Of a stretch of DNA of 64,000 nt, positions 33,824 to 48,600 are shown piece after piece. The stretch spans positions 32,487 through 96,486 of the forward strand of contig CANTUR010002292.1 in assembly GCA_947683625.1 (NCBI GenBank), given 5' to 3'. The translations under genes were made by a program, and so were the position numbers. The notes under the pieces were generated by a model. The model searched no databases. It saw only the letters and a list, made by a program, of their open reading frames with translations, and had not been told where the DNA came from. This stretch comes from Mallotus nudiflorus (taxonomy: Eukaryota; Streptophyta; Magnoliopsida; Malpighiales; Euphorbiaceae). How positions within the stretch are numbered: the stretch's first letter is position 1; each line of letters starts with the position of its first letter.

Positions 33824-36800
33824 ATATAATATTGTTATTGTTATTATTGCATGTTTTATTTTATTTTTTAGGCTTGCTATGGGTTCCGGATTCGAAAGAA
33901 TTCCCGTTCCCTAGCGCCGGTCATGGCCCTTGTTTGGGGTCGTGACAGATATGCAGTGTTAATAATTTTTGTATATATTTATGATTATTTTCATGAGTTT
34001 GATAATTTCTAAGTTATATTAGTTATTCTTAATTATTTTAAGTTCTTTACGTAAAATTTTTCCAAAAATGTTATTTTCGGGGAAATTAAAACGTAAATAA
34101 TTTAATATTAATTATTTTAAATAGTTTTATGAATTTGCATGAGTCCCTACTTTCGATGTGCCTCCTGGAGTGCCTCCATCGTCCCCAGCCAGTTCCGCTA
34201 CCAGCAATGCCCGTTTCCGGCATCTGTGAAGCTTGATTTGGCCGAAAAACCGAAAATCATTTCCATCGCCGATCAACCTGATTCCGGCCACCTTTTTTGA
34301 CACCGCTGGTCTCTATCTTCTCCTTGAGCTCCGTTCAGTGTGATTCCAAACTTTGTTTCATTTATAACGGCCTAGATTTCCCTAGGTTTTGATTTTTCAA
34401 TTTCGGCCTATTAGGGTTCTTGAATTTTTTGAGCTTCAATTGATTGATTCAAGAAAACTCCCTTCACAAACTTTGATCCTAGTAGCTTAATATTGCTTTG
34501 TGAATTTTTTTGGAATTTTTTGAATTTATTTTGATTTTTGGGAATTTTTAATTATTTTATTAATATTTTTTTAATTTTCGAAAATTAATTAATTAAATTA
34601 TGAAATTGTGTTTTATGGTGATTATAGGTGTTGAAATGCATTTTAGAAATTTATTTGTAATTTTTGTGAATTTTATGTATTTATTTTGAAATTTATTAAG
34701 TTTATGTAATTTTGAAAAATTAGGTTAATTATGTGTTTAATTGAAATTAATTGGTTAATTGAGTGTATTTATTGATATTATTAAATTATATGTTTGAGAA
34801 AATTAATTTTTGAGTAATTATACTATTTTTGGTGAATTTTTTATTAATTTTAGTGAATTTATATATATAGGGGTATTTTGGTAATTTAACACTAAATTGG
34901 TTAAAAATGTAATTAAATTGGTTTTAATAGTTATTTAAGGTATAAAAATGATTTCTACAAATTATTTAGTATTTTTAACTAATTAAAAATATTTTTCGTA
35001 AATTATTTTTAAATTATATATATAATATACGATTTTTCTAAATAAATGTGTTTTAGGGTTAATTATGTAATTTGGATTTATAAAAATGTATTTTGGTTAA
35101 TATTTATGAATTTATTGAGAATTACCAATTTTTAATAATATTTTATTAAAATTAGGGTTTTTATGTATTTATCGGTTAAATAAATATTTTTAGCGTTCGA
35201 ATATCTAAATTTACTATATTTTGAGTATTGAAGGGCATTTTTGGAATTTTTCATGTGTTCTGTATTATTCTATGAATTGTGAACCTCGGTCAGTGAATAG
35301 TAGTTTAGAGTCCGACCGAGGGATTGTGAATTGTGTTCTGCATATAGTAAAGTGTATTTTCTTTGTAGGATCGGCTCTACTCTTTGAGCAGAGAGATGTC
35401 CGTTTTACAAGGGAGGTTCTGCCGGATTTTTTATAGAATTCTTGTAAAACGTGATGTCCGGTCGAATTCTGATTCTAATTCTGTGTTTAGTATTCTAGAT
35501 CGAGTTTCTAGAAATTTCGATAGAATTATTCTGATTTCCTGCTATTGTTTGTTTGTTTAGTTGCGCCGAGACCGAGGCCTAGTGGACCAGGCCCGTTAGA
35601 CCCATCTCGAGGAGCGCAATAACAGTGAGTTGTTATTTTATATATATATGCTTTAGGGTTCATGTTTTAGAAATGTATGGTTTATTTTAATAAAGTATGC
35701 ATAAATGATTTAATTATTACTTAAGTTTATTTTTGGTATATTTTGGTATATTTTAAATTATATGCATGTTTTATTAATAATTTACACTTAAAATGTTTTT
35801 AAGTATATTTCTAGTTTATTTTGTAACTACATTGGATTTATTTAACGTATATATACTCGAAATATACCCTGTTTACTTTTGGTATATTTCTAGTATATAT
35901 ATGGTTTATGTTGCTATTTTATTTCAAATTCATGCATCATTTATTTATGAATGTATGTTTTATATATTAATGAAGGATATCAATAGAACGTGCTACCTAG
36001 TGGGCAGCACTAGGACCGAGTACGTACCGGTACGCTGATAGCATTTAGGCTTCATTACTAACCATTTGTGGATATTGATCGAATGATTTGATTTGATGTG
36101 TGATATGATTTAGGAGTGTGATTGCTGGAGCTCGGTTGACTTAGTGTCTCGGGACCAGTCTACTGTCCAAATGGAACAAGTGAACTTATTTGGAATAAGT
36201 GAGCCTGTATGGCTAGAATGTTGTCTAACACTGCTTGAGGTTGCGATTTTCTAGGGTTCTATTTGATCCTTCATAAACAGTGAATTCAGTAAATATATAA
36301 AATGATTTTGTTGCATCTATGTGTATTTGCCTGTATATATAGTTATTATATATACTATTAACTGTGTGCATTTTCATTTAGTATGCATGTATATATATTA
36401 TAATAATTCACTCAATGAGGTCTGTACTCCCCTCCGTTGACTATTTTTTAGGAGAGTCATCTTCTTCAGACCTCAGTAGCAGACCCATATGCCAGAATTT
36501 CTTCCACCTTAGCTTCACTATGTAAACTGCTTATCTGAGTTTTATTTATAATCTAGACACTGCAGTAGTTGTAATCACTTGTGGGGTTTATGTATTATAT
36601 TTGTGTGAGTTATGTATTTTAAAGATTTGAACTGGATTTGTATTAAAGTTTATTTATATATGAGATGAGATGATTATTTAAATCCATTGATGTATATTTA
36701 CTTATTTTATTTATGATTTTTATTTCCACTACAGAATATATTATTTATATTATTATTATTATTGCATGCTTTTATTTTATTTTAAGGCTTGCTACAGGTT

Positions 36801-37808
36801 CAGGATTCGAAAGAATTCTCATTCCCTAGCGCTTGTCATGGCCCCTATTTTGGGTCGTGACACAGACCTCACTGAGTGAATTGTTATAATATATATACAT
36901 GCATAACTAAATGACAAATGCACACATTCAATGCTATATATATAATAAATATATATACAGGAAAATACACAGATGCAGCAAAAATCATTTTATATAAATA
37001 CTGAAAGTAATAACCATTTATGAAGGATCAAATAGAACCCTAAATGATCGCAAACTCAAACAGAGTTAGACAACACTCTAGCCATATAGGCTCACTTATT
37101 CCAAATAAATTCACTTGTTCCATTTGGACAGTAGACTGGCCCCGAGACACTAAGTCAATTGAGCTCCAGCAGTCTGACTGTCAGTGTGATTGGCCCCGAG
37201 ACACTTGGTCAATCGAGCTCCAGCAATCACACTCTCAAATCACATCTCACATCAAATAAATCAATCCGATCAATATCCACAAATAGGTTAGTAATTTAAC
37301 CTACAATCTATCGTCGTACCGGTACGTACTCGATCCTAGTGCTGCCCACTAGATAGCACGTTTTATTGATATCCTTCATTAAAAATAAATCCATACATTC
37401 ATAAAAACAAATGATGTATGACATTAATTAAAATAACAATATAAGCCATATATATACTAGAAATATACTAAGAATAAACCAAGTATATTTCTAGTATATA
37501 TACGTCAAATAAATTCAATTTAATTATAGAATAAACTAGAAGTAAACTATAAATATACTTAAAAACATTTTAAGTATAATTCAATAATAAAACATGCATT
37601 TAATTTAAAATATACCTAAGCAATTATTAAACCATTTATGCATATTTCATAAAATTTAAACATATATTTCTAAAACATGCAATCCTAAAACACGTATATA
37701 TAAAATAACAACTCACAGTTGTGCGCTCCTCGAGACGGGTCCGACGGTCTGGTCCACTAGGCCTCGCTATCGGCACAACTAAACAAATAAACGACAGCAC
37801 GAAATTAG

Positions 37809-40800
37809 TGTCACGACCCAAAACAGGGGCCATGACCGGCGCTAGGGAACGGGAATTCTTTCGAATCCGGAACCCGTAGCAAGCCTAAAAATAAAATAAA
37901 TCATGCAATAATAACAATAACCATATAATATGCAGCGGAAATAAAAATCATAAATATCACAATAGTATATACACCAATTGGATTTAAGTTAAATCTCATC
38001 TCATAGATATATAAATCTTTTAATACAAATCCAGTTTTAATATAATACATCTCTTTAAATAAAATATATGAAATCCCACACTTTAATTCACAACTACTGC
38101 AGTGTCTAGATTATAAAAATAAGACTCAAATAAGTAATTTACACAAAGAAGCCGGGGCGGAAGAAATCCGGCGTATGGACCTGCTACTGAGGTCTGAAGA
38201 TGTTGACTCTCCTGAAAAATAGTCAACGGAGGGGAGTCAGACCTCACTGAGTGAATTACTATAATATATATACATACACACTAAATGATAATGCATACAG
38301 TCAACAGTATATATCTAATATATATATACAGGCAATTACACACAGATGCAATAAAATCATTTTTATATATTTTATCTGAAAATCATCTTTTATGAAGGAT
38401 CACATAGAACCCTATGATATCGCAACCTCGGAAATAGTGTTAGACAACACTCTAGCCATACATGCTTAATTATTCCAAATATATCCACTTAATCCATTTG
38501 GACAGTAGACTGGCCCCGAGACACTAAGTCAACCGAGCTCCAGCAGTCTGACTGCCAGTGTGATTGGCCCCGAGACACTTGGTCAACCGAGCTCCAGCAA
38601 TCACACCCCAAACCACATTCTCACACATCAAATAATCATAATCAATCAATATCCACAAATAAGTTAGTATTATAGCCTAAATACTATAGGCGTACCGGTA
38701 CGTACTCGGTCCTAGTGCTGCCCACTAGGTAGCACGTTCTATTGATATCCTTCATTAATAATATAAATCATTCATCCATAAAAATAAATGATGCATGAAG
38801 TTCAATAAAATAACAACATAAACCATATATATACCGGAAATATACCAAAAGTAAACCAGGTATATTTCGAGTATATATATGTCAAATGAATTCAATCAAA
38901 TTATAAATTAAGTTGGAAATATATTTAAAAACATTTTAAATATATTTTATTTACAAAACATGCATATAATTTAATATATATCAAAAATAAACCAAAAATA
39001 TACTTAATATAAACTTAAGAAATAATCAAATTATTTATGCATATTTAATCAACATAAAACATGCATTTCTAAATCATGCATCCTAAGCATATATATATAG
39101 TATAGTAACTCACCTAGTGCGCTCCATGAGACGGTCCGACGGGCCTGGTCCACTAGCCCTCGGTCTCGGCGCAACTAAACAAACAAATAACGACAGACAT
39201 TAGAATAACCCTAACAGAAATCCTAGAATTCGATCTAGAGTATTAAACACAAAAATCAGAAATTAGGGTTCGACCGGATATCACGTTTTACGAGAATTCT
39301 ACCGAAAATTCGACAGAACCTCCCCTGAAAACGGACAATCTACTCTCTACTCAAAAAAGTAGAGCCGACCCTGCAAAGAAACACACTTCGAAAAATAAGC
39401 TCAACACAAATCCACAATCCCTCGGTCGGACTCCAAACTACAGTCTACCGACCGGGGTCCACAAACACAGAACAATTCTAGAAATACCAAAAATATCCTT
39501 ATAACATAGAAATTCATTTTATAAGTAGAAATTACATAATTAACCTTAAAACACTGTAAAAACCGAATAAAAAACTCATTTTATTAGAAAAACCGTATAT
39601 TATATATATATTGAAAATAATTCACGAAAAAAATAGTTTTAATTAGTTAAAAATACCAAATAATTTGTAGAAATCATTTTTATACCTTAAATAACTATTA
39701 AAACCAATTAAATTACATTTTTAGCCAATTTTATGTAAAATTACCAAAATACCCCTATATATATAAATATACTTAAATTACTTCAAAAATTCACCAAAAA
39801 TCATACAATTATCCAAAATTAATTTTCTCAACATATTTATCAATAATATCAATAATTAAACTCAATTAACCAATTAATTTCAAATAAAAACACATTTAAC
39901 CTAATTTTCCCAAAATTACATAAACTCAAATAATTCAAAATAAATACTTAGAAATTCATAAAAATTCCAAATAAATTCCTATAATTCATTTCAACACCTA
40001 ATTTAACCATAAACCCCAATTTCATAATTTAAATAATTAATATCCAAATATTAGAAAATAATATTAAAATATTCAAAAATACCCAAAAATCCAAAAATTC
40101 CATAAAAATTCATACATGTAGATTGAGCTACTAGGATCAACATTTGTGAAGGGATTTTTCATGAATCAATCAATTCAAAGCTCAAAAAAATCTAAAACCC
40201 TAATATGACCGAAATTGAAAATTCGAAACCTAAGCAATTCTAAACCGTTTTAGCTCAAACCAAAGCTAGAATCACACTCACCGGAGCTCAAGGAGAAGAA
40301 AAAGACCGGCGGTGTCGAAAACGGTGGGCCGGAGGAGGGAGAACAAGGTGAAGCTCGACTTTCGGCCTCTCAAGCTATTTCCGGCCAAAATCGACGGGAA
40401 AGGGAGCTGTTGGCGGCGGGGAACGGCTGGGGACGAAGGTGGCTCACCGGGAGGCACTCTGAACGGTGGCGAACGGAAGTTACAGACGGTGGAGGTGGGG
40501 ATCGCGTCCGGAGAAGAAGAAGAGAAGGAAGGGGTAGTTTTGTAAATAAGTTAAACTTTATTATTTTGATAAATTTTTAATGTATATATGTATATATATA
40601 TATATATACTTTACACTACATATTAAAAAAATATAAAATTGCACACATTAAATATACACCACACACATAAAATTTAATATTTTAATAATTTAATAATAAA
40701 TAAAATAATTAAATAATAATAAATTAATAAACAAATAATAAAATATTAGGGTAATATATTAAACCCTAATTAAATAAATATACACACATACACGGTGTTT

Positions 40801-41062
40801 AGTATTTTAAAAATACGTATGAGTTCATGCAAATCCGAAAATATATTTAAAATAATTAATAATAATTTATTTACGTGAAAATTTCCCTGAAAATACAAGT
40901 CCCGGGAAAATTTTACGTAAAGTACTGTAAATAAGACACAGTAATTAAAATAGGTTTTAAATACGTATCAACTCGTAAAAATATCATACATATATTCAAA
41001 AATTATTAACACTGCATATCCCGGTACAGTGTAAAAATATTTTAAAAACACGGGATATTACA
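37809..41062 (-). repeat. Minus-strand solo LTR, TSD ATTAG
   Basis: It starts TGTCACGACC at 37809 and ends CGGGATATTACA at 41062, 3,254 bp. ATTAG at 37804-37808 recurs at 41063-41067. Removing it joins two pieces of the old element's 3' LTR without a gap. It belongs to the younger subfamily, with intact splice-like sites and hairpins. Confidence 0.92.
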
Positions 41063-42474
41063 ATTAGAATAAATCTAACATAATTCTAGAGGACTTTATC
41101 TAAAATACTAGACACGAAATAGGAATAGGGTTTTGACCAAATGTCACGTTTTACTAGAATTCTACCAAAATTCGGTAGAACCTCTTCTGTAAAATGGACA
41201 TCTCTCTACTCAAAAAGTAGAGCCAGTCCTATAAGAAAACACACTTAAAAAATACACAATCTCACAATCCCTCGGTCGAACTCCCAAACTATAATTCCAC
41301 TGACCGAGGCTCACAACTCACAAGATGAACACAAAACACATTTAAATTCCAATAATACCGAAAATACCCTTAATGTACCAAAATATAGCAAATTAGATAT
41401 TTAAAACACTAAAAATAATTATTTCACCGATAATTACAATAATATCCTAATTTTAATAAAATATTATTAAAAATTAACAATTCTTGATAAATTCATAAAT
41501 ATTAACCGAAATACATTTTATAATTCCAAATTACACAATTAGCCCTAAAACGTATTAAAAATCAATAAAAACTCATTTATTTACAAAAATAGTATATTAT
41601 ATATAATTTGAAAATAATTTACGAAAAATAGTTTTAATTAGTTAAAAATACTAAATAATTTGTAAAAATAATTTTTATACCTCAAATAACTATTAAAACC
41701 AATTTAACCTAATTTTTAACCAATTTAGTACCAAATTACCAAAATACCCCTAATTATATATAATTTCACATAATTCACTATAATTATACAAAAATTCTCT
41801 AAAAATAATATAATTACTCAAAAATTAATTTCTCAACATATAATTCAATAAAATCAATAATTATACTCAATTAGCCAATTAATTTTAACAAGATACTTAA
41901 TTAATCTAATTTTCTAAAAATCACCTAAATTAAATAAATTTATAATAATTATAAAAAAATCACAAAAATTACAAATAAATTTCTAAAATTCATTTTAACA
42001 CCTATAATTACCATAAATCACAATTTCATAATTTAATTAATTAATTTACGAAAATTAGAAAATATTAATAAAATAATTAAAAATTCACAAAAATCAAAAT
42101 AATTCCCAAAAATTCTACAAAAGTTATAGGATGTAGATTAAGCTAAGAGGATCAATCTTTATGAAGGAATTAAGCCTAAATCTAACAAGAACTATCAAAA
42201 AAAAAATCAAGAACTTAAGAAGGGCCGAAATGGAAATAAGCTCAAACCTTCACCACCACTTAATTTTCGGCCAAAAGGAGCTTGAATTAGGAACCACTGG
42301 AGCTTAAGGAGTCGATGGAGATCAATGGGGCACGAAATGGTGGCTGGAATCGTGAGAGATAAAGAAGAGGCCAACTTTTGGCCAAATCACGATCTTCCAC
42401 TTCACCAGCACCGGAGGGGATGACAGCAGGCGCGGAGCTGCTGGAGGAAGGAGGTGGACATCCGGGAGGCACTC

Positions 42475-45400
42475 TGTCACGACCCAAAACAGGAGTCATG
42501 ACCGGCGCTAGGGAACGGGAATTCTTTCGAATCCGGAACCCGTAGCAAGCCTAAAAAAATAAAAATAAATCATGCAATAACAATAACCAAATAATATATA
42601 TATGTGCAGCGGAAATAAAAATCATAATATCATAAATATTACAATATCATCCATCTCAACTGGATATAATTCAAAACTCATCACATCGCATATATAATCT
42701 CATAAATGTATAATCTTTATACAAATCCAGTTTTACTATAATACATCTCTTTAAAACAAATACTTTAATTCACAACTACTGAAAATCACAACTACTGAAA
42801 ATCACAACTACTGCAGTGTCTAGATAAAATAAATAAGACTCAAGTATACAATTTACATAAAGAAGCCGGGGCGGAAGAAATCCGGCGTATCGACCTGCTA
42901 CTGAGGTCTGAGGAAGTTGACTCTCCTGAAAAATAGTCAACGGAGGGGAGTCAGACCTCACTGAGTGAATTACTATAGTATATATACATACACTCTAAGT
43001 GATAATGCGTACAGTCAACAGTATATGAGTAATATGTATATATACAGGCAAGTTCATACAGATGCAGAAAAATCATTTTATATATTTTGTCTGAAAATCA
43101 ACTTTTATGAAGGATTATATAGAACCCTAGAATATCGCAACCTCAGAAAATAGTGTTAAACAACACTCTAGCCATACAGGCTCACTGATTCCAAATATAT
43201 CCACTTAATCCATTTGGACAGTAGACTGGCCCCGAGACACTAAGTCAACCGAGCTCCAGCAGTCTGACTGCCAGTGTGATTGGCCCCGAGACACTTGGTC
43301 AACCGAGCTCCAGCAATCACACCCCAAACCACATCTCACATATCAATAATCATAATCAAATCAATATCCACAAATAAGTTAGTAATATAGCCTAAATACT
43401 ATAGGCGTACCGGTACGTACTCGGTCCTAGTGCTGCCCACTAGGTAGCACGTTCTATTGATATCCTTCATTCTTAAATATAAAACATTCATTCACAAAAA
43501 TAAATGATGCATGGATATAAATGAAATAGCAATATAAACCATATATATACCGAAAATATACCAAACATAAACCAGGTATATTTTGAGTATATATATGTCA
43601 AATAAATCCAATCAAATCACAAATTAAATTAAAAATATATTTAAAAACATTTTAAATATATTTTATTAATAAAACATGTATATAATTTATTATATACCAA
43701 AAATATATCAAAAATATACTTGAATATAAATCATGTTATTTATGCATATTCAGTCAAAATAAAACATGCATTTTCTAAATCATGCATCCTAAGCATATAT
43801 ATATAATATAGTAACTCACCTAATGCGCTCCACGAGACAGGTCCGACGGGCCTGGTCCACTAACCCTCGGTCTCGGCGCAACTAAACAAGAAATAATTAC
43901 TCGACATCAGAATAACCCTAACAGAAATCCTAGAATTCAATCTAGAGTATTAAATACAGAATCGAAAATTAGGGTTCGACTGGATATCACGTTTTACGAG
44001 AATTCTACCGAAAATCCGGCAGAACCTCCCCTGTAAAACGGACATCTCTCTACTCAAAAGAGTAGAGCCGACCCTGCAAAGAAAATACACTTCAAAAATA
44101 ACACCACAATCAATCACAACCCCTCGGTCGGACTCCAGACTACAATCTGTCGACCGGGGTCCACAAACACAGAATATATATTCAAATATACCAAAAATAT
44201 CCTTAAATCATAAAAATACATTTCATACGTAGAAATTACATAATAAATCTTGAAACACTATAAAAACCGATTAAAACTCATTTTATTAGAAAAACCGTAT
44301 ATTATATATATAATTGAAAATAATTCCCGAAAAATAGTTTTAATTAGTTAAAAATACCAAATATTTTGTAGAAATCATTTTTATACCTTAATTAAATATT
44401 AAAACCAATTAAATTACATTTTTAGACAATTTAGGGTAAAATTACCAAAATACCCCTATATATATATATATACCTATATTACTTCAAAAATTCACCAAAA
44501 ATCATACAATTATCCAAAATTAATTTTCTCAACATTTTTATCAATAATATCAATATTTAAACTCAATTAACCAATTAAATTCAAATAAAAACACAATTAA
44601 CTTAATTTTACAAAATCACATAAACTTCAATAATTAACAATAAATACTTAGAAATTCATAAAAATTCCAAATAAATTCCTATAATTCATTTCAACACCTA
44701 ATTCAACCATAAACTCCAATTTCATAATTTAAATAATTAATTTCCGAAAATTAGAAAATAATATTAAAATATTCAAAAATACCCAAAAATCCAAACAACC
44801 TCCAAAAATTCTGCAAAAATTCATACATGAAGATTAAGCTACCAGGAACAACATTTGTGAAGGAAGTTTCCATGAATCATCCAAATCGAAGCTCAAAAAA
44901 ATCAAAAACCAAAAGAGGCCGAAAACTTCAAATCGAAACCTAAGCAATTCTAGACCATTTTAGCTCAAACCAAAGCTAGAATAACACTCACCGGAGCTCA
45001 AGGAGAAGATAGAGACCGGCGGTGTCAAAAACGGTGGCCGGAGGAGGGAGAAACGACGGTGGGAAAATGTGGTGGCCGGCGCGCGGGAGAAGGGAAGAAG
45101 AAGAAGAAGAAAAAGAAAAAGAAGAAAAGGAAAGAGAAAGGAAAAGAAAAAGAAAGAAAAAAAGGAAAAGAAAAAAAAAGAAAAAAAATAAAATAAATTA
45201 AAATAATTAAATATTAATAAATAATTAATAATAAAATAATAAATTTTAATAATTTAATAATAAATAAAATAATCAAATAATAATAAATAAATAATAAAAT
45301 ATTAGGGTAATAATAAACCCTAATTAAATAAATATACACACACAAGCTTTATTTAATAATTTAAAAATATGTATGAGTTTATGCAAACCCGTAAATACAT

Positions 45401-45617
45401 TTAAAATAATTAATCATACATTGTTTACGTGAAAATTTCCCCGATAATGAAAGTCCCGGGAAAATTTTACGTAAAATACTGAAAATAATAGACAGTAATT
45501 AAAATAGGTTTAAAATACATATTAACTCATAAAAAACATCCTATAATGCATAAAAATTATTGACACTGTATATCCCGGTACAGTGTAAAAATTATTTTAA
45601 AAACACGGGATATTACA
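42475..45617 (-). repeat. 3' LTR of the young chromovirus
   Basis: It runs from TGTCACGACC to GGGATATTACA on the plus strand. It carries all the family features (splice-like sites, hairpins, palindrome, two ~54-bp units), a long A/G-rich tract at about 45082-45190 and no coding region of its own. Confidence 0.95.
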
Positions 45618-45632
45618 GTCTTCTCCCCTTAC
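45618..45632 (-). other. Polypurine tract of the young chromovirus
   Basis: On the minus strand this reads a purine-rich stretch containing AAGGGGAGAAGA, directly before the 3' LTR. It is the expected primer site for plus-strand DNA synthesis. Confidence 0.85.
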
Positions 45633-45671
45633 AGGAATTCGTCCCCGAATTCTAAAAAGAAGATTACAGAA

Positions 45672-48600
45672 TCAGGAAGGAAAGAGATACGGGTAAGAAG
45701 CTCGCATCTCAGCTTTAGTCTCCCACGTATGCTCTTCAACTCTGTCGCTACGCCACAAAACCTTGACCATCGGAATCTGCTTCGATCGCAACTGTCGAAC
45801 TTGAAAATCTACGATCGCCACAGGTTCTTCCACAAACGTCAAATCTTCACTCACTTCCACACTGTCAGGTTGCAACACATGTGAAGGATCTGAGATATAC
45901 TTCCTCAACATCGAGATATGAAATACTGGATGCACTTGTGACATACTCGGAGGCAAATCCAACCGATATGCAACAGTGCCAACTCTCTCCAGAATCTCAA
46001 ACGGTCCAATGTATCTCGGTGCTAACTTACCCTTCCTGCCAAATCTCATCACACCCTTCATCGGAGATACTTTCAGAAAAACGAAATCTCCAACCTGAAA
46101 CTCCACATCTCTGCGCTTAGGATCCGCATAACTCTTCTGTCTACTAACTGCGGTCTCTAACCTGCGCTTGATCACGGCGACTTTCTCTGCAGCATCTTGA
46201 ACCATCTCTGGTCCAGTCAAAGCTCTCTCACCAATCTCATCCCAACTCAACGGGGATCTACACTTCCTTCCATACAACGCCTCATATGGTGCCATGCCAA
46301 TACTGCTATGGTAGCTGTTATTATATGCAAATTCAACAAGTGACAAATGATCATCCCAGCTACCTCCCAAATCCAAGACACACATCCTCAACATATCTTC
46401 CAGTGTCTGGATCGTCCTCTCAGACTGGCCATCTGTCTGAGGATAAAAAGCAGTACTGAAATCCAACCTAGTGCCCATCGCTTCTTGCAACTTCTGCCAG
46501 AAACGAGAAGTAAACACCGAACCTCTATCTGACACAATGGACACAGGTACTCCATGAAGGCATACAATATGCTTCACGTACAACTTCGCCAATCTAGCAA
46601 CTGAATATGTGGCTCTCACAGGCAAGAAATGTGCAGACTTCGTCAATCTGTCTACAATCACCCAGATGGAATCGTATCCATCCTTCGAACGAGGTAAACC
46701 GACCACAAAATCCATAGCTATCCTTTCCCATTTCCACTCGGGAATAGGAAGAGGCTGAAGCTTCCCAGAAGGCTTCTGATGTTCGGCTTTCACTTGCTGA
46801 CACGTCAAGCACTTAGCAACATAATCAGCAACATCCTTCTTCAATCCATCCCACCAGTATAGATCTCTGATACTGTGGTACATCTTAGTAACACCAGGAT
46901 GAACGCTGTAAGCTGTAGAATGTGCTTCCTCTAAAATCTCTTCTCTCAAATCATCCACATCAGGAACACACAATCTACCACTGATCCACAACACACCATC
47001 ATCATCGAGTGTGAAATCAGTGAACTTCCCTGCTCTGACATTCTCTGCAAGCTCTTCCAGAATAGGATCTCGGCTCTGAGCTGCTTTAATCCTATCCCTC
47101 AGTACAGATCGTACTTTAAACTGAGCTAACAGTCCACCTGATCTACTGATCTTCATCATCAGACCTTGATCCACCATCAGATGCAACTCTTGGATCAATG
47201 GTCTCCTCTCAACACCAATGTGAGCAAGACTACCTGAAGACTTCCTACTCAAGGCATCTGCTACCACATTAGCTTTACCCGGATGGTAAAGAATCTCGCA
47301 ATCATAATCCTTCAACAATTCCAACCATCTTCTCTGCCTCAGATTCAAATCTCGCTGCTGGAAAATGTACTTAAGGCTCTTGTGATCAGTAAATATCTCA
47401 CAAGTCACCCCGTACAAATAATGTCTCCAAATCTTCAAAGCAAAGATCACTGCAGCCATCTCCAGATCATGTGTAGGATAATTCTGCTCATGCTTCTTCA
47501 ACTGCCTCGAAGCATAGGCTATCACCCTTCCATTCTGCATCAACACACAACCAAGACCAATTCTAGAGGCATCACAGTAAACTGTGAACTTATCCACACT
47601 ATTAGGCAAAGCTAATACTGGCGCTGTGGTCAACTTCTCCTTCAACAACTGAAAACTATTCTCACAAGCTTCTGACCACTCGAATCTAACATTCTTCTGA
47701 GTCAAGCGAGTCATAGGGGCTGCTATCTTGGAAAAATCCTGCACAAACCGCCTATAATACCCGGCTAAACCCAGAAAACTCCGAATCTCAGTAACTGAAG
47801 TAGGTCTAGGCCACTCAGATACTGCTTCAACCTTCTGTGGATCAACCCGAATACCTTCTTTAGACACTACGTGTCCAAGAAAAGAAACATTCTCCATCCA
47901 GAAATCACACTTCGAGAATTTAGCATAAAGCTGATGATCTCTCAGTGTCTGTAGTACAATCCTCAAATGATATACATGCTCTTCCATACTCCTCGAATAT
48001 ACCAGTATATCATCAATGAAGACTACCACAAACTGATCCACATACGGTCGGAATACTCTGTTCATCAGGTCCATAAAAGCTACTGGTGTATTAGTCAAAC
48101 CAAAAGACATCACCAGAAACTCATAATGACCATATCGAGTGCGGAACGCTGTCTTAGGAATATCAGCTTCACTAATCCGCAATTGATGATAACCCGACCT
48201 CAAATCAACCTTAGAAAAGAACTGTGCACCTTGTAACTGATCAAACAAATCATCTATCCTCGGGAGAGGATACTTGTTCTTCACTGTAACCTTATTCAAC
48301 TCTCTATAGTCAATGCACAGTCTCAGGGTACCATCCTTCTTCTTCACAAACAGGACTGGTGCACCCCAAGGAGAAACACTGGGTCTAATGAAACCTTTAT
48401 CCAACAACTCTTGCAACTGCTCCTTCAACTCTCTCAACTCTGCAGGAGCCATACGATAGGGTGTCATAGATACAGGAGTAGTACCTGGAACCACATCAAT
48501 ACAGAACTCAATCTCTCTATGAGGTGGTAAACCTGGCAACTCCTCGGGAAAAACATCAGGAAACTCACAAGCAACAGGAACATCTGTGAGTGACAACTTC

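Larger units (their letters stand above)
27595..33947 (+). repeat. Plus-strand solo LTR (middle), TSD GATAT
   Basis: It starts TGTAATATCCCGTG at 27595 and ends GGTCGTGACA at 33947. GATAT at 27590-27594 recurs at 33948-33952. Its own sequence is 27595-30716 plus 33829-33947 (about 3.24 kb), split by a nested minus-strand solo LTR. It inserted only about 46 bp inside the start of the outer solo LTR. Confidence 0.9.
27549..36862 (+). repeat. Plus-strand solo LTR (outer), TSD CAGAC
   Basis: It starts TGTAATATCCCGAG at 27549, is broken after 46 bp by a further insertion, resumes at 33953 and ends GGGTCGTGACA at 36862. CAGAC at 27544-27548 recurs at 36863-36867. Its own length is about 2.96 kb. 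It is more diverged from the others than the inner copies, and it holds only one unit of the internal ~54-bp repeat (near 36121), where most copies have two. Confidence 0.88.

Noticed and set aside
40312..40545. 77-aa plus-strand ORF within a solo LTR
   Set aside because: It is antisense to the LTR's GC-rich block and not kept in the other copies.
45881..48236. Plus-strand ORFs across the young element's pol
   Set aside because: They are antisense shadows of the minus-strand pol; the matching RT, RNase H and integrase motifs are all on the minus strand.
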